This document shows positions 1 to 11,993 of a stretch of 64,000 bases of DNA, in pieces; position 1 is the stretch's first letter, and each line of letters starts with the position of its first letter. Source of the stretch: Channa striata (Eukaryota; Chordata; Actinopteri; Anabantiformes; Channidae); NCBI GenBank assembly GCA_033026295.1, contig JAUPFM010000062.1, forward strand, positions 117,919 to 181,918. The letters run 5' to 3'. Position numbers and translations under genes: made by a program. The notes below the pieces were generated by a model. That model saw nothing but the letters and a program-made list of their open reading frames with translations. It searched no databases and was not told where the DNA came from.

Positions 1-151
1 AAGCTTGTATTGAACAATTTCTGCACCAAACTCAAATAAAACCGTGTCTGCCTTCTTATTTAGCGTAAATCCACTCAGGACAGACTGAAAATAAGCTTGT
101 GGGATGTTTCCTTAAAAGACAGTAAATGCATGTAATTCAAGCATCCTTTTA

Positions 152-165
152 TGCTCGCAATCGCC
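152..165 (+). other. Hypervariable spot of the monomer (reference allele)
   Basis: The majority allele reads TGCTCGCAATCGCC. Shared alternative alleles that recur in many copies are CGTTATCGCC (935, 1733, 4297), CGTTATAGCC (8035, 15497), CGAAATCGCC (553, 7835), TATTCTCGC (3306, 5470), TATCCTCGC (6258, 13128), TATCTCGC (7042, 11160), TGTTCGC (1139, 2127), and CGCAATGGCC only further right (48167). The left arm (CCTTTTAT) and the right arm (ATCGCC) are usually intact. The spot lies immediately left of the TTTTCTC/GAGAAAA inverted repeat. Positions in other copies are approximate. Confidence 0.85.
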
Positions 166-182
166 TTTTCTCAGCGAGAAAA
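166..182 (+). other. Short inverted repeat beside the hypervariable spot
   Basis: TTTTCTC and GAGAAAA are perfect inverted arms of 7 bp around an AGC spacer, and could form a small hairpin or cruciform. Most monomers keep them. Common variants break the stem without a compensating change: TTTTCAC (365, 957), TTTTCTA (7453, 18472), and a loss of one A from the right arm (6088, 9430). The lack of compensation argues against strong selection for the paired form. Confidence 0.6.
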
Positions 183-3100
183 TGCTGTTTTGAAGCCAAT
201 CTTGTATTGAACAATTTCTGCACCAAACTCAAATAAAACTGTGTCTGCCTTCTTATTTAGCCTAAATCCAGTCAGCAGAATATAAAAACAAGCTTGTGGG
301 ATGTTTCCTTAAAAGACAGTAAATGCATGTAATTCAAGAATCCTTTTATGCTCGCAATCGCCTTTTCACAGCGAGAAAATGCTGTTTTGAAGCCAAGCTT
401 GTATTGAACAATTTCTGCACCAAACTCAAATAAAACTGTGTCTGCCTTCTTATTTAGCCTTAATCCACTCAGGAGAGACTGAAAATAAACTTGTGGGATG
501 TTTCCTTAAAAGACAGTGTAAATGCATGTAATTCAATTATCCTTTTATGCTCGAAATCGCCTTTTCTCAGCGAGAAAATGCTGTTTTGAAGCCAATCTTG
601 TATTGAACAATTTCTGCACCAAACTCAAATAAAACTGTGTCTGCCTTCTTATTAAGCCTAAATCCAGTCAGCAGAATATAAAAACAAGCTTGTGGGATGT
701 TTCCTTAAAAGACAGTAAATGCATGTAAATCAAGCATCCTTTTATGCTCGCAATCGCCTTTTCTCAGCGAGAAAATGCTGTTTTGAAGCCAAGCTTGTAT
801 TGAACAATTTCTGCACCAAAGTCAAATAAAACTGTGTCTGCCTTCTTATTTAGCCTATATCCAGTCAGCAGAATATAAAAACAAGCTTGTGGGATGTTTC
901 CTTTAAAGACAGTAAATGCATGTAATTCAAGCATCCTTTTATGCTCGTTATCGCCTTTTCACAGCGAGAAAATGCTGTTTTGAAGCAAAGCTTGTATTGA
1001 ACAATTTCTGCACCAAACTCAAATAAAACCGTGTCTGCCTTCTTATTTAGATTAAATCCAGGCAGCAGAATATAAAAACAAGGTTGTGGGATGTTTCCTT
1101 AAAAGACAGTAAATGCATGTAATTCAAGCATCCTTTTATGTTCGCAATCGCCTTTTCACAGCGAGAAAATGCTGTTTTGAAGCCAATCTTGTATTGAACA
1201 ATTTCTGCACCAAATTCAAATAAAACTGTGTCTGCCTTCTTATTTAGCCTAAATCCACTCAGGAGAGACTGAAAATAAGCTTGTGGGATGTTTCCTTAAA
1301 AGACAGTAAATGCATGTAATTCAAGTATCCTTTTATGCTCGCAATCGCCTTTTCTCAGCGAGAAAATGCTGTTTTGAAGCCAAGCTTGTATTGAACAATT
1401 TCTGCACCAAACTCAAATAAAACTGTGTCTGCCTTCTTATTAAGCCTAAATCCAGTAAGCAGAATATAAAAACAAGCTTGTGGGATGTTTCCTTAAAAGA
1501 CAGTAAATGCATGTAAATCAAGCATCCTTTTATGCTCGCAATCGCCTTTTCTCAGCGAGAAAATGCTGTTTTGAAGCCAAGCTTATATTGAACAATTTCT
1601 GCACCAAAGTCAAATAAAACTGTGTCTGCCTTCTTATTTAGCCTAAATCCAGTCAGCAGAATATAAAAACAAGCTTGTGGGATGTTTCCTTTAAAGACAG
1701 TAAATGCATGTAATTCAAGCATCCTTTTATGCTCGTTATCGCCTTTTCACAGCGAGAAAATGCTGTTTTGAAGCAAAGCTTGTATTGAACAATTTCTGCA
1801 CCAAACTCAAATAAAACTGTGTCTGCCTTCTTATTTAGCCTTAATCCACTCAGGAGAGACTGAAAATAAACTTGTGGGATGTTTCCTTAAAAGACAGTAA
1901 ATGCATGTAATTCAAGCATCCTTTTATCTCTCGCAATCGCCTTTTCTCAGCGAGAAAATGCTGTTTTGAAGCCAATCTTGTATTGAACAATTTCTGCACC
2001 AAACTCAAATAAAACCGTGTCTGCCTTCTTATTTAGATTAAATCCAGTCAGCAGAATATAAAAACAAGCTTGTGGGATGTTTCCTTAAAAGACAGTAAAT
2101 GCATGTAATTCAAGCATCCTTTTATGTTCGCAATCGCCTTTTCTCAGCGAGAAAATGCTGTTTTGAAGCCAATCTTGTATTGAACAATTTCTGAACCAAA
2201 CTCAAATAAAACTGTGTCTGCCTTCTTATTTAGCCTAAATCCACTCAGGAGAGACTGAAAATAAGCTTGTGGGATGTTTCCTTAAAAGACAGTAAATGCA
2301 TGTAATTCAAGCATCCTTTTATGCTCGCAATCGCCTTTTCTCAGCGAGAAAATGCTGTTTTGAAGCCAAGCTTGTATTGAACAATTTCTGCACCAAACTC
2401 AAATAAAACTGTGTCTGCCTTCTTATTTAGCCTAAATCCAGTCAGCAGAATATAAAAACAAGCTTGTGGGATGTTTCCTTAAAAGACAGTAAATGCATGT
2501 AATTCAAGCATCCTTTCATGCTCGCAATCGCCTTTTCTCAGCGAGAAAATGCTGTTTTGAAGCCAATCTTGTATTGAACAATTTCTGCACCAAATTCAAA
2601 TAAAACTGTGTCTGCCTTCTTATTTAGCCTAAATCAACTCAGGAGAGACTGAAAATAAGCTTGTGGGATGTTTCCTTAAAAGACAGTAAATGCATGTAAT
2701 TCAAGCATCCTTTTATGCTCGCAATCGCCTTTTCTCAGCGAGAAAATGCTGTTTTGAAGCAAAGCTTGAATTGAACAATTTCTGCACCAAACTCAAATAA
2801 AACCGTGTCTGCCTTCTTATTTAGCGTAAATCCACCCAGAAGAGACTGAAAATAAGCTTTTGGGATGTTTCCTTAAAAGACAGTAAATGCATGTAATTCA
2901 AGCATCCTTTTATGCTCGCAATCGCCTTTTCTCAGCGAGAAAATGCTGTTTTGAAGCCAATCTTGTATAGAACAATTTCTGCACCAAACTCAAATAAAAC
3001 TGTGTCTGCCTTCTTATTTAGCCTAAATCCAGTCAGCAGAATATAAAAACAAGCTTGTGGGATGTTTCCTTAAAAGACAGTAAATGCATGTAATTCAAGC

Positions 3101-6100
3101 ATCCTTTTATGCTCGCAATCGCCTTTTCTCAGCGAGAAAATGCTGTTTTGAAGCCAAGCTTGTATTGAACAATTTCTGCACCAAACTCAAATAGAACTTT
3201 GTCTGCCTTCTTATTTAGCCTAAATCCAGTCAGCAGAACATAAAAACAAGCATGTGGGAAGTTTCCTTAAAAGAGAGTAAATGCATGTAATTCAAGCATT
3301 CTTTTATTCTCGCAATCGCCTTTTCTCAGCGAGAAAATGCTGTTTTGAAGCCAAGCTTGTATTGAACAATTTCTGCACCAAACTCAAATAAAACTGTGTC
3401 TGCCTTCTTATTTAGCCTAAATCCAGTCAGCAGAACATAAAAACAAGCATGTGGGATGTATCCTTAAAAGAGAGTAAATGCATGTAATTCAAGCATCCTT
3501 TTATGCTCGCAATCACCTTTTCTCAGCGAGAAAATGCTGTTTTGAAGCCAAGCTTGTACTGAACAATTTCTGCACCAAAGTCAAATAAAACTGTGTTTGC
3601 CTTCTTATTTAGCCTAAATCCACTCAGGAGAGACTGAAAATAAGCTTGTGGGATGTTTCCTTAAAAGACAGTAAATGCATGTAATTCAAGTATCCTTTTA
3701 TGCTCGCAATCGCCTTTTCTCAGCGAGAAAATGCTGTTTTGAAGCCAAGCTTGTATTGAACAATTTCTGCACCAAACTCAAATAAAACTGTGTCTGCCTT
3801 CTTATTTAGCCTAAATCCAGTCAGCAGAATATAAAAACAAGCTTGTGGGATGTTTCCTTAAAAGACAGTAAATGCATGTAATTCAAGCATCCTTTTATGC
3901 TCGCAATCGCCTTTTCTTAGCGAGAAAATGCTGTTTTGAAGCCAAGCTTGTATTGAACAATTTCTGCACCAAAGTCAAATAAAACTGTGTCTGCCTTCCT
4001 TTTTAGCATAAATCCACTCAGGAGAGACTGAAAATAAGCTTGTGGGATGTTTCCTTAAAAGACAGTAAATGCATGTAAATCAAGCATCCTTTTATGCTCG
4101 CAATCGCCTTTTCTCAGCGAGAAAATGCTGTTTTGAAGCCAAGCTTGTATTGAACAATTTCTGCACCAAAGTCAAATAAAACTGTGTCTGCCTTCTTATT
4201 TAGCCTAAATCCAGTCAGCAGAATATAAAAACAAGCTTGTGGGATGTTTCCTTTAAAGACAGTAAATGCATGTAATTCAAGCATCCTTTTATGCTCGTTA
4301 TCGCCTTTTCACAGCGAGAAAATGCTGTTTTGAAGCCAATCTTGTATTGAACAATTTCTGCACCAAACTCAAATAAAACCGTGTCTGCCTTCTTATTTAG
4401 ATTAAATCCAGTCAGCAGAATATAAAAACAAGCTTGTGGGATTTTTCCTTAAAAGACAGTAAATGCATGTAATTCAAGCATCCTTTTATGTTCAATCGCC
4501 TTTTCTCAGCGAGAAAATGCTGTTTTGAAGCCAATCTTGTATTGAACAATTTCTGAACCAAACTCAAATAAAACTGTGTCTGCCTTCTTATTTAGCCTAA
4601 ATCCACTCAGGAGAGACTGAAAATAAGCTTGTGGGATGTTTCCTTAAAAGACAGTAAATGCATGTAATTCAAGCATCCTTTTATGCTCGCAATCGCCTTT
4701 TCTCAGCGAGAAAATGCTGTTTTGAAGCCAAGCTTGTATTGAACAATTTCTGCACCAAACTCAAATAAAACTGTGTCTGCCTTCTTATTTAGCCTAAATC
4801 CAGTCAGCAGAATATAAAAACAAGCTTGTGGGATGTTTCCTTAAAAGACAGTAAATGCATGTAATTCAAGCATCCTTTCATGCTCGCAATCGCCTTTTCT
4901 CAGCGAGAAAATGCTGTTTTGAAGCCAATCTTGTATTGAACAATTTCTGCACCAAATTCAAATAAAACTGTGTCTGCCTTCTTATTTAGCCTAAATCCAC
5001 TCAGGAGAGACTGAAAATAAGCTTGTGGGATGTTTCCTTAAAAGACAGTAAATGCATGTAATTCAAGCATCCTTTTATGCTCGCAATCGCCTTTTCTCAG
5101 CGAGAAAATGCTGTTTTGAAGCCAATCTTGTATAGAACAATTTCTGCACCAAACTCAAATAAAACTGTGTCTGCCTTCTTATTTAGCCTAAATCCAGTCA
5201 GCAGAATATAAAAACAAGCTTGTGGGATGTTTCCTTAAAAGACAGTAAATGCATGTAATTCAAGCATCCTTTTATGCTCGCAATCGCCTTTTCTCAGCGA
5301 GAAAATGCTGTTTTGAAGCCAAGCTTGTATTGAACAATTTCTGCACCAAACTCAAATAGAACTTTGTCTGCCTTCTTATTTAGCCTAAATCCAGTCAGCA
5401 GAACATAAAAACAAGCATGTGGGAAGTTTCCTTAAAAGAGAGTAAATGCATGTAATTCAAGCATCCTTTTATTCTCGCAATCGCCTTTTCTCAGCGAGAA
5501 AATGCTGTTTTGAAGCCAAGCTTGTATTGAACAATTTCTGCACCAAACTCAAATAAAACTGTGTCTGCCTTCTTATTTAGCCTAAATCCAGTCAGCAGAA
5601 CATAAAAACAAGCATGTGGGATGTATCCTTAAAAGAGAGTAAATGCATGTAATTCAAGCATCCTTTTATGCTCGCAATCGCCTTTTCTCAGTGAGAAAAT
5701 GCTGTTTTGAAGCCAATCTTCTATTGAACAATTTCTGCACCAAAGTAAAATAAAACTGTGTCTGCATTCTTATTTAGCCTAAATCCACTCAGGAGAGACT
5801 GAAAATAAGCTTGTGGGATGTTTCCTTAAAAGACACTAAATGCATGTAAATCAAGCATCCTTTTATGCTCGCAATCGCCTTTTCTCAGCGAGAAAATGCT
5901 GTTTTGAAGCCAAGCTTGTATTGAACAATTTCTGCACCAAACTCAAATAAAACTGTGTCTGCCTTCTTATTTAGCCTAAATCCACTCAGGAGAGACTGAA
6001 AATAAGCTTGTGGGATGTTTCTTTAAAAGACAGTAAATGCATGTAATTCAAGCATCCTTTTATGCTCGCAATCGCCTTTTCTCAGCGAGAAATGCTGTTT

Positions 6101-6304
6101 TGAAGCAAAGCTTGTATTGAACAATTTCTGCACCAAACTCAAATAAAACTGTGTCTGCCTTCCTTTTTAGCCTAAATCCACTCAGGAGAGACTGAAAATA
6201 AGCTTGTGGGATGTTTCCTTAAAAGACAGTAAATGCATGTAATTCAAGCATCCCTTTATCCTCGCAATCGCCTTTTCTCAGCGAGAAAATGCTGTTTTGA
6301 AGCC

Positions 6305-7089
6305 AATCTTGTATTGAACAATTTCTGCACCAAAGTCAAATAAAACTGTGTTTGCCTTCTTATTTAGCCTTAATCCAGTCAGCAGAACATAAAAACAAGC
6401 TTGTGGGATGTTTCATTAAAAGACAGTAAATGCATGTAATTCAAGCATCCTTTTATGCTCGCAATCGCCTTTTCTCAGCGAGAAATGCTGTTTTGAAGCA
6501 AAGCTTGTATTGAACAAATTCTGCACCAAACTCAAATAAAACTGTGTCTGCCTTCTTATTTAGCCTAAATCCAGTCAGCAGAATATAAAAACAAGCTTGT
6601 GGGATGTTTCCTTAAAAGACAGTAAATGCATGTAATTCAAGCATCCTTTTATGCTCGCAATCGCCTTTTCTCAGCGAGAAAATGCTGTTTTGAAGCCAAG
6701 CTTGTACTGAACAATTTCTGCACCAAAGTCAAATAAAACTGTGTTTGCCTTCTTATTTAGCCTAAATCCAGTCAGCAGAACATAAAAACAAGCTTGTGGG
6801 ATGTTTCATTAAAAGACAGTAAATGCATGTAATTCAAGCATCCTTTTATGCTCGCAATCGCCTTTTCTCAGCGAGAAATGCTGTTTTGAAGCAAAGCTTG
6901 TATTGAACAATTTCTGCACCAAACTCAAATAAAACTGTGTCTGCCTTCCTTTTTAGCCTAAATCCACTCAGGAGAGACTGAAAATAAGCTTGTGGGATGT
7001 TTCCTTAAAAGACAGTAAATGCATGTAATTCAAGCATCATTTTATCTCGCAATCGCCTTTTCTCAGCGAGAAAATGCTGTTTTGAAGCC
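6305..7089 (+). repeat. Cassette N, copy 1 (4 monomers)
   Basis: Marker order: TGTTTGCC with CTTAATCCAGTCAGC, TTTCATTAAAAG and the one-base-short GAGAAATGCTG; then a copy with AACAAATTCTG; then a GTACTGAAC copy with TTTCATTAAAAG; then a TTCCTTTTTAGCC A-type copy ending in TATCTCGC. Other copies begin near 17314, 19670 and 39946. A two-monomer version starts near 9255. Confidence 0.65.
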
Positions 7090-8072
7090 AATCTTGTATT
7101 GAACAAATTCTGCACCAAACTCAAATAAAACTGTGTCTGTCTTCTTATTTAGCCTAAATCCAGTCAGCAGAATATAAAAACAAGCTTGTGGGATGTTTCC
7201 TTAAAAGACAGTAAATGCATGTAATTCAAGCACCCTTTTATGCTCGCAATCGCCTTTTCTCAGCGAGAAAATGCTGTTTTGAAGCCAAGCTTGTATTGAA
7301 CAATTTCTGCACCAAACTCAAATAAAACCGTGTCTGCCTTCTTATTTAGCGTAAATCCACTCAGGAGAGACTGAAAATAAGCTTGTGGGATGTTTCCTTA
7401 AAAGACAGTAAATGGATGTAATGCAAGTATCCTTTTATGCTCGTTATCGCCTTTTCTAAGCGAGAAAATGCTGTTTTGAAGCCAATCTTGTATTGAACAA
7501 TTTCTGCACCAAACTCAAATAAAACTGTGTCTGCCTTCTTATTTAGCCTAAATCCAGTCAGCAGAATATAAAAACAAGCTTGTGGGATGTTTCCTTAATA
7601 GACAGTAAATGCATGTAATTCAAGAATCCTTTTATGCTCGCAATCGCCTTTTCACAGCGAGAAAATGCTGTTTTGAAGCCAAGCTTGTATTGAACAATTT
7701 CTGCACCAAACTCAAATAAAACTGTGTCTGCCTTCTTATTTAGCCTTAATCCACTCAGGAGAGACTGAAAATAAACTTGTGGGATGTTTCCTTAAAAGAC
7801 AGTAAATGCATGTAATTCAAGCATCCTTTTATGCTCGAAATCGCCTTTTCTCAGCGAGAAAATGCTGTTTTGAAGCCAATCTTGTATTGAACAATTTCTG
7901 CACCAAACTCAAATAAAACTGTGTCTGCCTTCTTATTAAGCCTAAATCCAGTCAGCAGAATATAAAAACAAGCTTGTGGGATGTTTCCTTTAAAGACAGT
8001 AAATGCATGTAATTCAAGCATCCTTTTATGCTCGTTATAGCCTTTTCAGCGAGAAAATGCTGTTTTGAAGCA
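7090..8072 (+). repeat. Cassette M, copy 1 (5 monomers)
   Basis: Diagnostic order: (1) AACAAATTC, GTCTGTCTTC and CACCC; (2) CCGTG, GCGTAAATCCACTC, GGATGTAATGCAAG, CGTTATCG and TTTTCTAAGCG; (3) B box, GAATCC and TTTTCACAG; (4) CTTAATCC, AAACTTG and CGAAATCG; (5) TTAAGCC, TTTAAAGAC and CGTTATAGCC. The GGATGTAATGC marker lies at 7411, 11527, 18418, 21366, 26484, 41052 and 52071. Those spacings are about 21, 35, 15, 26, 74 and 56 monomers, so copies are dispersed irregularly. Confidence 0.7.
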
Positions 8073-9055
8073 AAGCTTGTATTGAACAATTTCTGCACCA
8101 AACTCAAATAAAACCGTGTCTGCCTTCTTATTTAGCGTAAATCCACCCAGAAGAGACTGAAAATAAGCTTTTGGGATGTTTCCTTAAAAGACAGTAAATG
8201 CATGTAATTCAAGCATCCTTTTATGCTCGCAATCGCCTTTTCTCAGCGAGAAAATGCTGTTTTGAAGCCAATCTTGTATAGAACAATTTCTGCACCAAAC
8301 TCAAATAAAACTGTGTCTGCCTTCTTATTTAGCCTAAATCCAGTCAGCAGAATATAAAAACAAGCTTGTGGGATGTTTCCTTAAAAGACAGTAAATGCAT
8401 GTAATTCAAGCATCCTTTTATGCTCGCAATCGCCTTTTCTCAGCGAGAAAATGCTGTTTTGAAGCCAAGCTTGTATTGAACAATTTCTGCACCAAACTCA
8501 AATAGAACTTTGTCTGCCTTCTTATTTAGCCTAAATCCAGTCAGCAGAACATAAAAACAAGCATGTGGGAAGTTTTCTTAAAAGAGTAAATGCATGTAAT
8601 TCAAGCATTCTTTTATTCTCGCAATCGCCTTTTCTCAGCGAGAAAATGCTGTTTTGAAGCCAAGCTTGTATTGAACAATTTCTGCACCAAACTCAAATAA
8701 AACTGTGTCTGCCTTCTTATTTAGCCTAAATCCAGTCAGCAGAACATAAAAACAAGCATGTGGGATGTATCCTTAAAAGAGAGTAAATGCATGTAATTCA
8801 AGCATCCTTTTATGCTCGCAATCGCCTTTTCTCAGTGAGAAAATGCTGTTTTGAAGCCAATCTTCTATTGAACAATTTCTGCACCAAAGTAAAATAAAAC
8901 TGTGTCTGCATTCTTATTTAGCCTAAATCCAGTCAGCAGAATATAAAAACAAGCTTGTGGGATGTTTCCTTAAAAGACACTAAATGCATGTAAATCAAGC
9001 ATCCTTTTATGCTCGCAATCGCCTTTTCTCAGCGAGAAAATGCTGTTTTGAAGCC
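8073..9055 (+). repeat. Cassette K, copy 1 (5 monomers a-e)
   Basis: Order: (a) GCGTAAATCCACCCAGAAG and GCTTTTGGG; (b) TGTATAGAAC with a B box; (c) AATAGAACTTTG, GCATGTGGGAAG and TATTCTCGC; (d) GCATGTGGGATG, GTATCC, AGAGAGT and CAGTGAG; (e) TCTTCTATTG, AAGTAAAAT, GCATTC, GACACTAAATG. Complete or partial K blocks also lie near 2761-3540, 5124-5907, 11994-12780, 22818-23400, 24590-25765, 28520-29100, 29700-30480, 44660-45450, 48790-49640, 51165-51780 and 59815-60368. In this copy monomer e carries a B box, whereas the same monomer at about 5760 carries an A box. Confidence 0.65.
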
Positions 9056-11206
9056 AAGCTTGTATTGAACAATTTCTGCACCAAACTCAAATAAAACTGT
9101 GTCTGCCTTCCTTTTTTAGCCTAAATCCACTCAGAGAGACTGAAAATAAGCTTGTGGGATGTTTCCTTAAAAGACAGTAAATGCATGTAATTCAAGCATC
9201 CTTTTATATCTCGCAATCGCCTTTTCTCAGCGAGAAAATGCTGTTTTGAAGCCAATCTTGTATTGAACAATTTCTGCACCAAAGTCAAATAAAACTGTGT
9301 TTGCCTTCTTATTTAGCCTTAATCCAGTCAGCAGAACATAAAAACAAGCTTGTGGGATGTTTCATTAAAAGACAGTAAATGCATGTAATTCAAGCATCCT
9401 TTTATGCTCGCAATCGCCTTTTCTCAGCGAGAAATGCTGTTTTGAAGCAAAGCTTGTATTGAACAAATTCTGCACCAAACTCAAATAAAACTGTGTCTGC
9501 CTTCTTATTTAGCCTAAATCCAGTCAGCAGAATATAAAAACAAGCTTGTGGGATGTTTCCTTAAAAGACAGTAAATGCATGTAATTCAAGCATCCTTTTA
9601 TGCTCGCAATCGCCTTTTCTCAGCGAGAAAATGCTGTTTTGAAGCCAAGCTTGTACTGAACAATTTCTGCACCAAAGTCAAATAAAACTGTGTTTGCCTT
9701 CTTATTTAGCCTAAATCCACTCAGGAGAGACTGAAAATAAGCTTGTGGGATGTTTCCTTAAAAGACAGTAAATGCATGTAATTCAAGTATCCTTTTATGC
9801 TCGCAATCGCCTTTTCTCAGCGAGAAAATGCTGTTTTGAAGCCAAGCTTGTATTGAACAATTTCTGCACCAAACTCAAATAAAACTGTGTCTGCCTTCCT
9901 TTTTAGCCTAAATCCACTCAGGACAGACTGAAAATAAGCTTGTGGGATGTTTCCTTAAAAGACAGTAAATGCATGTAATTCAAGCATCCTTTTATGCTCG
10001 CAATCGCCTTTTCTTAGCGAGAAAATGCTGTTTTGAAGCCAAGCTTGTATTGAACAATTTCTGCACCAAACTCAAATAAAACTGTGTCTGCCTTCTTATT
10101 TAGCCTAAATCCACTCAGGAGCTTGTGGGATGTTTCCTTAAAAGACAGTAAATGCATGTAATTCAAGCATCCTTTAATGCTCGCAATCGCCTTTTCTCAG
10201 CGAGAAAATGGTGTTTTGAAGCCAAGCTTGTATTGAACAATTTCTGCACCAAAGTCAAATAAAACTGTGTCTGCCTTCCTTTTTAGCATAAATCCACTCA
10301 GGAGAGACTGAAAATAAGCTTGTGGGATGTTTCCTTAAAAGACAGTAAATGCATGTAAATCAAGCATCCTTTTATGCTCGCAATCGCCTTTTCTCAGCGA
10401 GAAAATGCTGTTTTGAAGCCAATCTTGTATTGAACAATTTCTGCACCAAAGTCAAATAAAACTGTGTCTGCCTTCTTATTTAGCCTAAATCCAGTCAGCA
10501 GAATATAAAAACAAGCTTGTGGGATGTTTCCTTTAAAGACAGTAAATGCATGTAATTCAAGCATCCTTTTATGCTCGTTATCGCCTTTTCACAGCGAGAA
10601 AATGCTGTTTTGAAGCAAAGCTTGAATTGAACAATTTCTGCACCAAACTCAAATAAAACCGTGTCTGCCTTCTTATTTAGCGTAAATCCACCCAGAAGAG
10701 ACTGAAAATAAGCTTTTGGGATGTTTCCTTAAAAGACAGTAAATGCATGTAATTCAAGCATCCTTTTATTCTCGCAATCGCCTTTTCTCAGCGAGAAAAT
10801 GCTGTTTTGAAGCCAAGCTTGTACTGAACAATTTCTGCACCAAAGTCAAATAAAACTGTGTTTGCCTTCTTATTTAGCCTAAATCCAGTCAGCAGAACAT
10901 AAAAACAAGCTTGTGGGATGTTTCATTAAAAGACAGTAAATGCATGTAATTCAAGCATCCTTTTATGCTCGCAATCGCCTTTTCTCAGCGAGAAATGCTG
11001 TTTTGAAGCAAAGCTTGTATTGAACAATTTCTGCACCAAACTCAAATAAAACTGTGTCTGCCTTCCTTTTTAGCCTAAATCCACTCAGGAGAGACTGAAA
11101 ATAAGCTTGTGGGATGTTTCCTTAAAAGACAGTAAATGCATGTAATTCAAGCATCCTTTTATCTCGCAATCGCCTTTTCTCAGCGAGAAAATGCTGTTTT
11201 GAAGCC

Positions 11207-11993
11207 AATCTTGTATTGAACAAATTCTGCACCAAACTCAAATAAAACTGTGTCTGTCTTCTTTTTAGCCTAAATCCAGTCAGCAGAATATAAAAACAAG
11301 CTTGTGGGATGTTTCCTTAAAAGACAGTAAATGCATGTAATTCAAGCATCCTTTTATGCTCGCAATCGCCTTTTCTCAGCGAGAAAATGCTGTTTTGAAG
11401 CCAAGCTTGTATTGAACAATTTCTGCACCAAACTCAAATAAAACCGTGTCTGCCTTCTTATTTAGCGTAAATCCACTCAGGAGAGACTGAAAATAAGCTT
11501 GTGGGATGTTTCCTTAAAAGACAGTAAATGGATGTAATGCAAGTATCCTTTTATGCTCGTTATCGCCTTTTCTAAGCGAGAAAATGCTGTTTTGAAGCCA
11601 ATCTTGTATTGAACAATTTCTGCACCAAACTCAAATAAAACTGTGTCTGCCTTCTTATTTAGCCTAAATCCAGTCAGCAGAATATAAAAACAAGCTTGTG
11701 GGATGTTTCCTTAAAAGACAGTAAATGCATGTAATTCAAGAATCCTTTTATGCTCGCAATCGCCTTTTCACAGCGAGAAAATGCTGTTTTGAAGCCAAGC
11801 TTGTATTGAACAATTTCTGCACCAAACTCAAATAAAACTGTGTCTGCCTTCTTATTTAGCCTTAATCCACTCAGGAGAGACTGAAAATAAACTTGTGGGA
11901 TGTTTCCTTAAAAGACAGTAAATGCATGTAATTCAAGCATCCTTTTATGCTCGCAATCGCCTTTTCTCAGCGAGAAAATGCTGTTTTGAAGCC
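11207..11993 (+). repeat. Cassette M, copy 2 (monomers 1-4)
   Basis: It follows M1 up to the CTTAATCC monomer, which carries CGCAATCG instead of CGAAATCG. It then switches directly to K monomer b (TGTATAGAAC at about 12000), so the fifth M monomer and K monomer a are skipped. This fits an unequal exchange at the M/K boundary. Confidence 0.6.

Larger units (their letters stand above)
1..197 (+). repeat. Reference monomer (A-type) and its anatomy
   Basis: This copy shows the parts of the unit. Positions 1-40 are the start and an AAATAAAAC stretch. Positions about 70-100 are the lineage box, A-type here (CCACTCAGGACAGACTG). B-type copies instead have CCAGTCAGCAGAATATAAAA. Positions about 100-150 are the conserved GGGATGTTTCC, AAAGACAGTAAATGCATG and CATCCTTTTAT. 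Positions 152-160 (TGCTCGCAA) are the hypervariable spot. Positions 166-182 are an inverted repeat, TTTTCTC-AGC-GAGAAAA. Positions 183-197 close the unit. The three CpGs of the consensus lie at 156, 162 and 175, so they are clustered within about 20 bp. A and B boxes often alternate between neighbours near the left end, which suggests an older two-monomer unit of about 394 bp. Confidence 0.9.
1..985 (+). repeat. M-like cassette at the left edge (M0)
   Basis: Five monomers follow nearly the same marker order as cassette M: a GCGTAAATCCACTC copy, a B copy with GAATCC, a CTTAATCC copy with AAACTTG and CGAAATCG, a TTAAGCC B copy, then a TTTAAAGAC copy with CGTTATCG. It lacks the GGATGTAATGC marker found in M1, and the last two markers sit in separate monomers. 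This suggests that M was assembled from an older order still seen here. Confidence 0.55.
6305..9055 (+). repeat. Higher-order unit N-M-K (14 monomers)
   Basis: This is the most complete higher-order unit I could trace: cassette N (6305-7089, four monomers), cassette M (7090-8072, five) and cassette K (8073-9055, five). Partial versions in the same order occur at 17314-19470 (N, M, then the first two K monomers) and 39946-42306 (N, M, then K monomers a, d and e). Elsewhere the three cassettes are separated, shortened or mixed, so the array has no single regular higher-order period. Confidence 0.7.

Noticed and set aside
538..560. Counting CGAAATCG, CGTTATCG, TATCCTCGC, TATTCTCGC and TGTTCGC as new lesions
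   Set aside because: Each recurs in many copies with the same linked markers, so they are inherited lineage alleles. They may be old lesions but were not counted as private ones.
1130..1155. CENP-B box in the TGTTCGCAATCGCC variant
   Set aside because: Only the first TTCG and a later CG match. The required central A and the CGGG end are absent.
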